A DNA stretch of 64,000 nt from Marinobacter sp. EhC06 (lineage in GTDB: Bacteria; Pseudomonadota; Gammaproteobacteria; Pseudomonadales; Oleiphilaceae): the NCBI RefSeq assembly GCF_001650915.1, contig NZ_LXYO01000023.1:496001-560000 (forward strand). Direction: 5' to 3'. Under the pieces are notes generated by a model. It made no database searches and was not told where the DNA came from. It saw nothing but the letters and a program-made list of their open reading frames with translations. Positions 56,774 to 64,000 of this stretch are shown piece by piece (within the stretch, counting starts at the first letter, position 1; every line of letters starts with the position of its first letter). Made by a program: the position numbers and the translations under genes.

Positions 56774-58039
56774 TCACAGGGTGGCCGGGAACTCGAGCTG
56801 GCCACCGAATATTTCATCCGGGTGGATATCAATGCAGAATACCTGCTGTCCTGACAGCATGGTTGAGAGGGTTACCGTGCGTTTGGCGTCCGGCAAACCG
56901 ACATAGGGCCGACAGCTACTGATGTGCTGGGGCCGTTCCAGGGCATTGCGGAAGTATTCCCGGTGCGTCCATCGGGCGCCGGCCGAGTGATATAGGGGGT
57001 TGAATTTTCCGCGATGGATGTCCGGATTGGCCCGGGCAAGATTGCCCTGCTGTATGCCCTGGGCATTAAGCAGGAAACAGCGTTGCACACCGTCCACGTC
57101 CAACAGCTTATTGCACGCGACGTCGAACGGTAACTCCCGGCTCAGGGAGTGGCAGGCTTCCAGAATTTCGAAGCGAAGCAGTCGAAAGTAGCTCTCCTGG
57201 TCCCGGATATCCTGGGCCGAAGATTCACTGGAATCGGCAATAATTCCCTTCAGGGCCAGTTCTGTCAGTTCCGGCTCATGATCGTGCAGGCTTGTTGGCC
57301 GGGCAAACAGGAAACCCTGCAGCAGATCCGCCTCGGTTTGCAGGGCGATATGGGCCTGAGTGCTGTTCTCGATGCCTTCCAGAAGCACGAGGCTGCCGCT
57401 CTCGCGAATCATCTTCACCAGACTTTCCAGCAGCATTCGGGCGCGACTGTGGTTCTCCGCATTGACCAACAGGCTGCGGTCGAGCTTCACGATGAGCGGA
57501 TTGATGCGCCACAGACGCTCGAAATTGGAATCGCCCATACCAAAATCGTCAATGGCAATCTGGAAACCATGGGCCTTGGCCTTGAGAATGAATTCCAGAA
57601 GTGCTGTCGGATTCTCGGAGGCCGTCTCCACCAGCTCCAGAACCACTTTCTCCGGGTCGATTCCGCTGCTCTGGCACTGTAGGGCGAGCTTTTCCAGAGA
57701 GGCTTCTGGATGAATGCAGGTACCCGGATTAATATTCAGGAACAGCCAGACAGGCTGTGAGCTTGCGGCGAAATTATCGAGGTGAATCTGCAACAGGTGT
57801 CTGTCCAGTTCGGCAGTCTGGTTCTCTGCTTCCGCCTGCTGGAAAAGCTCGAAGGGGGAGATGCTGGCGTTGTTCTTCCTGACCCTCACCAGGGCCTCAT
57901 AGCCCACCAGTTTCCGATGGGTCGGGCTCAGGATCGGCTGGTAAACAGAACTGAAATCATAGTCGTTGATCATGTCTGGAGCCCGGGTTATTTCGGCTCC
58001 GCGATAGATGCGTCGGGGAAGTCGGACTACGCTGCTCAT
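56774..58039 (-). CDS. EAL-domain cyclic di-GMP phosphodiesterase
   Basis: The 421-residue protein has an EAL domain at about residues 28-255 with all key positions kept: GYEALVRVR, LNINPGTC, LELVETA, AIDDFGMGD, VKLDRSLL, LLEGIENS and DLLQGFLF. It should hydrolyse c-di-GMP to pGpG. The C-terminal 150 residues resemble the YkuI_C/PDC-like sensor domain found after EAL. No membrane helix is seen, so it is cytoplasmic. It is divergent from the MFS gene. Confidence 0.92.
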   Translation of the reverse strand: MSSVVRLPRRIYRGAEITRAPDMINDYDFSSVYQPILSPTHRKLVGYEALVRVRKNNASISPFELFQQAEAENQTAELDRHLLQIHLDNFAASSQPVWLFLNINPGTCIHPEASLEKLALQCQSSGIDPEKVVLELVETASENPTALLEFILKAKAHGFQIAIDDFGMGDSNFERLWRINPLIVKLDRSLLVNAENHSRARMLLESLVKMIRESGSLVLLEGIENSTQAHIALQTEADLLQGFLFARPTSLHDHEPELTELALKGIIADSSESSAQDIRDQESYFRLLRFEILEACHSLSRELPFDVACNKLLDVDGVQRCFLLNAQGIQQGNLARANPDIHRGKFNPLYHSAGARWTHREYFRNALERPQHISSCRPYVGLPDAKRTVTLSTMLSGQQVFCIDIHPDEIFGGQLEFPATL

Positions 58040-58270
58040 GGTCAGGAACCTTTATACTGCCAATGGTCTGGCCATCCTGGCCTGATGATAAAAGAATGTC
58101 TGAACAGGCAGCTAAAGCGAATTCCGTACCAGAGAGCCAAAAAACAAGCAGTTAACTTTGCTTAAACCCGTCAGATAAATGAACTTCGCTATCGGTTTTA
58201 GAACAATTGCACCAGATGCGGGCAGATTCTGAACGGCAAGGTTGGCAATGCACCAAAACAGGATTCCTTG

Positions 58271-59569
58271 ATGCCATCAAAAAGTCAGTTCCGTTTGCTG
58301 GGCCAACGCCGTTTCCTGCCGTTTTACCTGACCCAGTTCTCCGGCGCCTTTAACGATAACCTGTTCAAGAACGCGCTGTTGCTGTTGATCACCTACAGCG
58401 CCGGCAGCTTGATGGGGCTGTCCGTGAATGTGGTGGTTAACCTGGCGGCCTTCCTGTTCATCCTGCCGTTCTTCCTGTTCTCTGGCATTGCCGGCGAAAT
58501 GGCCGACCGCTATGAGAAGTCCCGGATCATCCGGAATGTGAAGCTGGCAGAGATCGTGATCATGTCCGTTGCCGCGGTTGGGCTATGGTTCGGCTGGTAC
58601 GAGTTGTTGTTGGTACTGCTGTTCCTGATGGGCACCCAGTCCACCTTCTTCGGCCCGGTGAAATACGCCATCCTGCCCCAGGTGCTGGCGGACGATGAAC
58701 TGGTGGGTGGCAACGGTCTGGTGGGCATGGGCACCTTTGTGGCAATTCTCCTGGGCACCATTGCCGCGGGCCTGTTGATGGGCTTTGAGGCCGCCGCCCG
58801 GCTGACGGCGATTGCGGTTGTGGTTATGGCGGTGCTTGGTTATCTGGCGGCACGCCAGGTACCGGCGACCGAACCCGACGGTTCGGGAGTTAATGTACGC
58901 TTCCGGCCGGTGGTGGAAACCTGGAGGCTGATGGCTCTGGCGGCCGAGCGTCGCCAGGTGTTGCTGGCGGTGTTGACCATCTCCTGGTTCTGGTTTCTTG
59001 GCGCGGCGTACCTGACCCAGTTTCCCAATTTTGCCCGCACCAATCTGCTGGGCGATGAAACTGTTGTCACCCTGCTGCTGGCCATGTTCACCATCGGCAT
59101 TTCGATCGGCTCCATGATGTGTGAGCGGCTTACCAAGCACCGCATTACCCTGGCACCCGTGCCCTGGGGGGCCCTGGGGCTTAGTCTGTTCGGGATTGAT
59201 CTGTATTTTGCGGTGCCGGACGATCCGGAGGCCTCGACCTGGTGGACACTGGTCACCGATCCCGTTTACCTGAGGGTGTTAATGGATCTGGTGGGTATCG
59301 GTATCTGCGGTGGTCTTTTCATCGTGCCCCTGTACGCCTTTATCCAGCACGAAACACCACGGGCCAAACGTGCCCGTATCATCGCCGCACTGAATGTCAT
59401 CAACGCGTTGTTCATGGTGGTGAGTGCCCTGGCCGGCATCGTGGTGCTGGGATTTCTGGGAATCAGCATTCCGGGGTTTTTCCTGCTGCTTTCACTCCTG
59501 AACGGGCTGGTGTTACTGGTGGTCTGGCGGCTTCGGCGAAAAACCGCCTCACACTCTGTGGATAATTAG
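58271..59569 (+). CDS. MFS transporter, LplT-like
   Basis: The 432-residue carrier has about 12 hydrophobic helices. The opening FLPFYLTQFSGAFNDNLFKNAL and MADRYEKSRIIRNVKLAEI are typical of LplT and the transporter half of Aas-type proteins, which flip lysophospholipids. It lacks the acyltransferase domain. The ATG at 58271 has CAGGA seven bases upstream; a TTG one codon earlier is possible. A perfect DnaA box overlaps its last codons. Confidence 0.82.
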   Translation: MPSKSQFRLLGQRRFLPFYLTQFSGAFNDNLFKNALLLLITYSAGSLMGLSVNVVVNLAAFLFILPFFLFSGIAGEMADRYEKSRIIRNVKLAEIVIMSVAAVGLWFGWYELLLVLLFLMGTQSTFFGPVKYAILPQVLADDELVGGNGLVGMGTFVAILLGTIAAGLLMGFEAAARLTAIAVVVMAVLGYLAARQVPATEPDGSGVNVRFRPVVETWRLMALAAERRQVLLAVLTISWFWFLGAAYLTQFPNFARTNLLGDETVVTLLLAMFTIGISIGSMMCERLTKHRITLAPVPWGALGLSLFGIDLYFAVPDDPEASTWWTLVTDPVYLRVLMDLVGIGICGGLFIVPLYAFIQHETPRAKRARIIAALNVINALFMVVSALAGIVVLGFLGISIPGFFLLLSLLNGLVLLVVWRLRRKTASHSVDN

Positions 59570-59860
59570 TTGGAAAACCTGCGGAAACACTCCGGATGAA
59601 TTATAGAAATTCGATAAAAAACAAAATTTTAAATCATTTTTTAGGGTGTTTAACAAGTAGTCTTGCATGTGGATAACTTTCTTGAAAACTTTTCTGAGAA
59701 GAGTGATCCAAGCGTCTGAAAAGCCATGAATTTCGGTTTTCCACTATCCACTGAACTTCGCCAGGGAAGCCCTCGGGTACGGTGCACGGGGGCAATCAGC
59801 TTTTAACCCCAGCTTTCTCTGGTTAAAATTTGCACATTCTGACTGCAATTTCCTGGGTGA
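59557..59860. other. DnaA-box and AT-rich region upstream of mnmG
   Basis: The 340-bp gap before mnmG has TGTGGATAA (TTATCCACA on the minus strand) at 59557-59565 and 59668-59676. Between them lies an AT-rich run (about 59605-59655, with AAAAAACAAAATTTTAAATC). TTTTCCACT (59737-59745) and ATTTGCACA (59828-59836) are single-mismatch boxes. It resembles a gidA-type origin or DnaA-controlled promoter. A sigma-70 promoter for mnmG probably also lies here but no clear one stands out. Confidence 0.5.
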
Positions 59861-59909
59861 GGCGTTATACTCGCCGCCCTATTTTATCCCCCGATTTCCG
59901 AGGTGAGCT

Positions 59910-61796
59910 GTGGATTTTCCGACCCGTTTCGATGTCATTGTCATTGGTGGTGGCCATGCCGGTACCGAGGCCGCGCTGGCGGCTGCACGCATGGGTTCCC
60001 AGACCCTGCTGCTGACCCACAACATTGAGACCCTTGGCCAGATGTCCTGCAACCCGGCCATCGGCGGTATTGGCAAAAGCCATCTGGTTAAAGAAATTGA
60101 TGCCCTGGGTGGCGCCATGGCCGAAGCCACCGACAAGGCCGGTATCCAGTTCCGGGTACTGAACAGCCGCAAGGGTCCGGCCGTGCGCGCCACCCGTGCC
60201 CAGGCTGATCGCGTTCTCTACAAGGCGGCCATTCGCCATACCCTGGAAAGCCAGCCGAACCTGACCCTGTTCCAGCAGGCGGCGGACGACCTGATTGTGG
60301 AAAACGACCAGGTCACCGGTGTCGTTACCCAGACCGGCATCCGCTTCAACGCCAAGACCGTGGTGCTCACCACCGGTACCTTCCTCGGCGGAGTTATCCA
60401 CATCGGTATGCAACACCATGCCGGCGGCCGCGCCGGTGATGCGCCGGCCAACGCCCTGGCCCAGCGGTTGCGGGAACTGCCGTTCAATGTCGGACGTCTG
60501 AAAACCGGCACGCCGCCGCGCATCGATGCACGGTCTGTGGATTTCTCAGTGATGCAGGAGCAGTGGGGTGATGACCCTACCCCGGTGATGTCCTTTATCG
60601 GCAATCGTAGCCAGCACCCGGAACAGGTCTGCTGCTACGTGACCCGGACCACTGAACAGACCCACGATATTATTCGCAGCGGTTTCGACCGCTCGCCGAT
60701 GTTTGCCGGCAGCATCGAGGGCGTGGGCCCCCGCTATTGCCCGTCGATCGAAGACAAGGTGAACCGGTTTGCCGACAAGGACTCCCACCAGATCTTTGTG
60801 GAGCCGGAAGGACTGACCACCAACGAGCTCTACCCGAACGGCATTTCCACAAGCCTGCCCTTTGATATCCAGCTGGCGGCGGTCCGTTCGATTCCCGGCT
60901 TTGAAAATGCCCATATCACGCGGCCCGGTTATGCCATTGAATACGATTACCTGAATCCGCAGGACCTGCGTCACACCCTGGAAACCAAGTTCATCCACGG
61001 TCTGTATTTCGCCGGCCAGATCAACGGCACCACCGGCTATGAAGAAGCCGGGGCCCAGGGTCTGCTGGCGGGGATCAATGCTGCCCTGCGCGCCCAGGAA
61101 AAAGACGAATGGTACCCGCGCCGGGACGAGGCCTACCTGGGTGTGCTGGTGGATGACCTGATCACCATGGGCACGTCCGAGCCCTATCGCATGTTTACCA
61201 GCCGCGCCGAGTATCGCCTGATTCTGCGCGAGGACAATGCCGATCTGCGTCTGACCGAAACCGGTCGCAAGCTCGGCCTGGTGAATGATGAGCGCTGGCA
61301 GAAGTTCAATGACAAGCGCGATGCGATCGCCACCGAGCGTAGCCGCCTCGAGGCCACCCGGATTCATCCGAATACCGAGGCCGGTGAGCGCGCCAACGGC
61401 TTTCTCAAGCAGCCGATGACCCGTGATCAGTCTCTGGCCGAGCTGCTGCGCCGGCCCGAGATTGTCTACAGCCACATTGCCGAGATCGGTGCCGAGAAAG
61501 CGGAAGATCCGGTGGTCGCGGATCAGGTGGAAATCGAGATCAAGTACGAGGGTTATATTTCCCGTCAGACCGACGAGATCGAGCGGCTCCGTAAGAACGA
61601 GAACACCGCCCTGCCGGTGGATCTGGATTATGACGTCATCGGCGGCCTGTCCAACGAGATCAAGCAGAAGCTCAAGACCGTTCGGCCGGAAACCGTAGCT
61701 CAGGCCTCACGTATCCAGGGTGTGACCCCGGCGGCGGTGAGCCAGATCCTGGTGCACCTGAAAAAGCGCGACCTGCTGCGCAAACAGTCGGCCTGA
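59910..61796 (+). CDS. mnmG: tRNA uridine-5-carboxymethylaminomethyl(34) synthesis enzyme MnmG
   Basis: The 628-residue FAD enzyme acts with MnmE on tRNA wobble U34. It starts at GTG (GAGGTGAGCT upstream), giving [20 protein letters not shown] with the dinucleotide motif. [20 protein letters not shown] and the C-terminal [19 protein letters not shown] are family signatures. It leads mnmG-rsmG-parA-parB. Confidence 0.97.
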   Translation: MDFPTRFDVIVIGGGHAGTEAALAAARMGSQTLLLTHNIETLGQMSCNPAIGGIGKSHLVKEIDALGGAMAEATDKAGIQFRVLNSRKGPAVRATRAQADRVLYKAAIRHTLESQPNLTLFQQAADDLIVENDQVTGVVTQTGIRFNAKTVVLTTGTFLGGVIHIGMQHHAGGRAGDAPANALAQRLRELPFNVGRLKTGTPPRIDARSVDFSVMQEQWGDDPTPVMSFIGNRSQHPEQVCCYVTRTTEQTHDIIRSGFDRSPMFAGSIEGVGPRYCPSIEDKVNRFADKDSHQIFVEPEGLTTNELYPNGISTSLPFDIQLAAVRSIPGFENAHITRPGYAIEYDYLNPQDLRHTLETKFIHGLYFAGQINGTTGYEEAGAQGLLAGINAALRAQEKDEWYPRRDEAYLGVLVDDLITMGTSEPYRMFTSRAEYRLILREDNADLRLTETGRKLGLVNDERWQKFNDKRDAIATERSRLEATRIHPNTEAGERANGFLKQPMTRDQSLAELLRRPEIVYSHIAEIGAEKAEDPVVADQVEIEIKYEGYISRQTDEIERLRKNENTALPVDLDYDVIGGLSNEIKQKLKTVRPETVAQASRIQGVTPAAVSQILVHLKKRDLLRKQSA

Positions 61797-61805
61797 TCTG
61801 CGCCC

Positions 61806-62450
61806 ATGACCAAGTCACTCTGGCACGGCCAGCTCCGGGATGGACTGGCCACAATGGGCCTGTCCCTGGATGAGGATCGGCAGGAAAAGCTGCTGGCTTT
61901 TCTGGGCCTGCTTAACAAGTGGAACCGGGCTTACAACCTCACGGCTGTGCGTGATGAGCGTGTGATGGTGTCCCGGCAGCTGCTCGACAGCCTGAGCATT
62001 TTGCCCTGGGTAACTACGGATCATCTTCTGGATGTGGGTGCCGGCGGCGGATTGCCGGGTATTCCCCTGGCGATTGCACTGCCGGAAAAGCGATTTACCC
62101 TGCTCGACAGTAACGGCAAGAAAACCCGCTTTCTCAACCAGTGTGTGTTGGAGCTGGGGTTGGGTAACGTGGAGGTTATTCATGGCCGTGCGGAGGATTG
62201 CAGCCCCGAAGAACCCTTCGCCCAGATCAGCAGTCGCGCCTTTACCGCGTTGGAGAATCTGGTGAACTGGTGTGGCGATCTGTTGGCAAATGAGGGTGAG
62301 TTCCTTGCCATGAAAGGTCAGTTTCCGGATGATGAAGTAGCTGCCCTCCCGGCTGGCTGGCAGGTAAAATCCAGCCATTCCCTGGACGTTCCCGGTGCCG
62401 ATGGCGAGCGCCATCTTCTGGTGGTCGCCCGGGCCGCGAATTCCCGGTAG
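61806..62450 (+). CDS. rsmG: 16S rRNA (guanine527-N7)-methyltransferase
   Basis: The 214-residue SAM enzyme has HLLDVGAGGGLPGIPLAIAL (SAM site), LNKWNRAYNLTAVRD and ISSRAFTALENLVNW, all typical of RsmG/GidB. It methylates N7 of G527 in 16S rRNA. It starts 9 bp after mnmG. Confidence 0.96.
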   Translation: MTKSLWHGQLRDGLATMGLSLDEDRQEKLLAFLGLLNKWNRAYNLTAVRDERVMVSRQLLDSLSILPWVTTDHLLDVGAGGGLPGIPLAIALPEKRFTLLDSNGKKTRFLNQCVLELGLGNVEVIHGRAEDCSPEEPFAQISSRAFTALENLVNWCGDLLANEGEFLAMKGQFPDDEVAALPAGWQVKSSHSLDVPGADGERHLLVVARAANSR

Positions 62451-62500
62451 TTCGGCAGTCGAATTTCTCTACCGCAAACCCATAAACAAGGAGGCAGGAC

Positions 62501-63295
62501 ATGGCGCGCGTGATTGCAGTGACCAATCAGAAAGGCGGTGTGGGCAAAACCACCACCTGCGTCAACCTGGCCGCCTCCCTGGCCGCGACCAAACGCCGGG
62601 TGTTGCTGGTGGATATGGATCCCCAGGGCAACGCCACCATGGGCAGCGGTGTGGATAAAAATGCCCTGGAACTGTCCGGCTACGACATGTTGACCAAGCG
62701 CGCCAGCGCTGCCGAGGTGATCATTCCCGCCGAGGCCTCCGGTTTCGATATCCTGCCGGCCAACGGCGACCTGACCGCCGCTGAAGTCGAGCTGATGAAC
62801 GAAATCGGTCGTGAGCATCGCCTGCGCCTGGCCTTGAATACCGTTCGCGACAACTACGATTACATCCTCATTGATTGCCCTCCATCACTCAGCCTGCTGA
62901 CGGTGAACGCCCTGTCGGCGGCCGACTCTGTACTGATTCCCATGCAGTGCGAGTACTACGCACTGGAGGGTCTGGCGGCGCTGATGAACACCGTTGAGCA
63001 GATCCAGGAAACGGTTAACCCGAATCTGCAGGTTGAAGGCATCCTTCGCACCATGTACGACCCGCGGAACAGTCTGACCCTGGATGTTTCCGGTCAGCTG
63101 AGTGAGTACTTCGGCGACAAGGTGTATCGTGCGGTGATTCCCCGCAATGTCCGCCTGGCCGAGGCGCCAAGCTATGGCGTACCCGCCCTGAAGTACGACC
63201 GGGCATCCAAGGGCGCCATTGCCTACCTCGCCCTGGCCGGCGAGATGGTGCGTCGCCATGGTTCAAAAAAGACATCCGCGCCGGTTGCGGTGTAA
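62501..63295 (+). CDS. parA: Chromosome partitioning ATPase ParA
   Basis: The 264-residue Walker ATPase has the deviant Walker A NQKGGVGKTTTCVNLAASLA, VDMDPQGNATMGSG and LIDCPPSLSLLTVNAL. AGGAGG lies seven bases before the ATG. It moves ParB-parS complexes along the nucleoid. It lacks an N-terminal DNA-binding extension, as chromosomal ParA/Soj does. Confidence 0.97.
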   Translation: MARVIAVTNQKGGVGKTTTCVNLAASLAATKRRVLLVDMDPQGNATMGSGVDKNALELSGYDMLTKRASAAEVIIPAEASGFDILPANGDLTAAEVELMNEIGREHRLRLALNTVRDNYDYILIDCPPSLSLLTVNALSAADSVLIPMQCEYYALEGLAALMNTVEQIQETVNPNLQVEGILRTMYDPRNSLTLDVSGQLSEYFGDKVYRAVIPRNVRLAEAPSYGVPALKYDRASKGAIAYLALAGEMVRRHGSKKTSAPVAV

Positions 63296-63343
63296 CATAC
63301 CGCCCTGTCACTCACTTAAGCACAACGATTTTCAACGGGAAGA

Positions 63344-64000
63344 ATGACTGACACCATGGCGGCGAAGAAACGAGGATTGGGTGAACGTGGACTGGGCGCC
63401 CTGCTGGCGGGCTCCAAGGTCAATCTTGACCAGGAGCTGAAAGACCACGATGGGGAACTCCGCGAAGTTCCCATTGATCTGATCCAACGCGGCCGGTACC
63501 AGCCCCGGCGCGACATGGACCCCGCGGCCCTGCAGGAACTGGCGGATTCCATTCGTCAGCAGGGCGTAATGCAGCCAGTGGTGGTTCGTCCCATCGCCGA
63601 AGGCCGCTATGAGCTGATTGCGGGTGAGCGCCGCTGGCGTGCTACCCAGATGGCCGGCCTGGATAGCATTCCTGCCATCATCCGGGATGTTCCCGATGAA
63701 GCCGCCATCGCCATGGCGCTGATCGAGAACATCCAGCGCGAGAACCTCAATCCCATTGAAGAAGCCTTCGCCCTTCAGCGTCTGCAGGACGAGTTTGGCC
63801 TGACCCAGGCCCAGGTGGCCGAAGCCGTTGGTAAATCCCGCACCACCATTACCAACCTGCTACGATTGATCGGTTTGTCTGAAGACGTTCGTATCATGCT
63901 CGAGCATGGCGATCTGGAAATGGGCCACGGCCGAGCGATGCTGACCCTGGCTCCGGAACTGCAGATGCAGGTGGCCAAACAGGTGGTGGCCAAATCCCTG
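63344..64000 (+). CDS. parB: Chromosome partitioning protein ParB (3' end outside window)
   Basis: The frame is open to the window edge. The visible 219 residues read KKRGLGERGLGALLAG, then PIDLIQRGRYQPRRDMDPAA, the CTPase/ParB motif GERRWRATQMAGL, LIENIQRENLNPIEEA and a helix-turn-helix with VAEAVGKSRTTITNLLRL. The start may be ATG 63344 or 63356; homologs often begin at the second (MAAKKRGLG). It binds the parS sites, two of which lie in recF. Confidence 0.96.
   Translation, partial: MTDTMAAKKRGLGERGLGALLAGSKVNLDQELKDHDGELREVPIDLIQRGRYQPRRDMDPAALQELADSIRQQGVMQPVVVRPIAEGRYELIAGERRWRATQMAGLDSIPAIIRDVPDEAAIAMALIENIQRENLNPIEEAFALQRLQDEFGLTQAQVAEAVGKSRTTITNLLRLIGLSEDVRIMLEHGDLEMGHGRAMLTLAPELQMQVAKQVVAKSL

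Overview
The window looks like the replication-origin region of a marine or halophilic gammaproteobacterium close to Marinobacter. This rests on protein character and gene order: a Pseudomonas-type origin block (gyrB, recF, dnaN and dnaA facing rpmH, rnpA, yidD, yidC and mnmE, with mnmG, rsmG, parA and parB further on), an ectoine hydroxylase, TRAP transporters and a DUF6482 gene. No rRNA, tRNA, CRISPR array, prophage or intact insertion sequence was seen.

Layout. 1-1.1 kb: the end of a PAS-GGDEF diguanylate cyclase, then a small VOC protein. 1.5-8.3 kb: a fructose PTS operon, fruB-fruK-fruA (minus strand), facing a Cra/FruR-type LacI repressor across a 150-bp region with clear operator-like repeats. 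8.2-12.2 kb: a two-gene DNA-repair operon, a FAN1-type VRR-NUC nuclease followed by a nuclease-helicase with an XPD-like iron-sulfur helicase core. 12.2-18.2 kb: a PuuE-like deacetylase divergent from a DctPQM TRAP transporter, a LysR regulator and folM. 18.2-20.3 kb: small conserved genes and an SDR. 20.5-30.1 kb: recC-recB-recD with overlapping start and stop codons. 30.2-34.0 kb: two divergent ABC exporters; the minus-strand one is bracketed by two copies of a structured inverted repeat. 34.1-36.4 kb: gabT and a VC0807-type membrane protein.

36.4-48.7 kb is the origin core. gyrB, recF, an AarF/UbiB-type kinase, dnaN and dnaA run leftward; rpmH, rnpA, yidD, yidC and mnmE run rightward; a DnaA-box and AT-rich region lies between dnaA and rpmH. 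recF carries two parS-like palindromes, which fit the parAB genes at the right end. Between mnmE and mnmG, which are usually neighbours in this type of block, sit about 11 kb of other genes: ectD, an acyl-CoA dehydrogenase, a DUF3833 lipoprotein, an RND efflux pair, an EAL phosphodiesterase and an MFS carrier. The AT-rich gap before mnmG has two perfect DnaA boxes 111 bp apart and could be a second DnaA-binding or origin-like site.

The least explained items are the two-hairpin inverted repeats around the ABC gene, the apparent ATT start codon of the second ABC exporter, the kinase between dnaN and recF, and the FAN1/nuclease-helicase pair. Family names come from recalled motifs and gene order; no database search was run.
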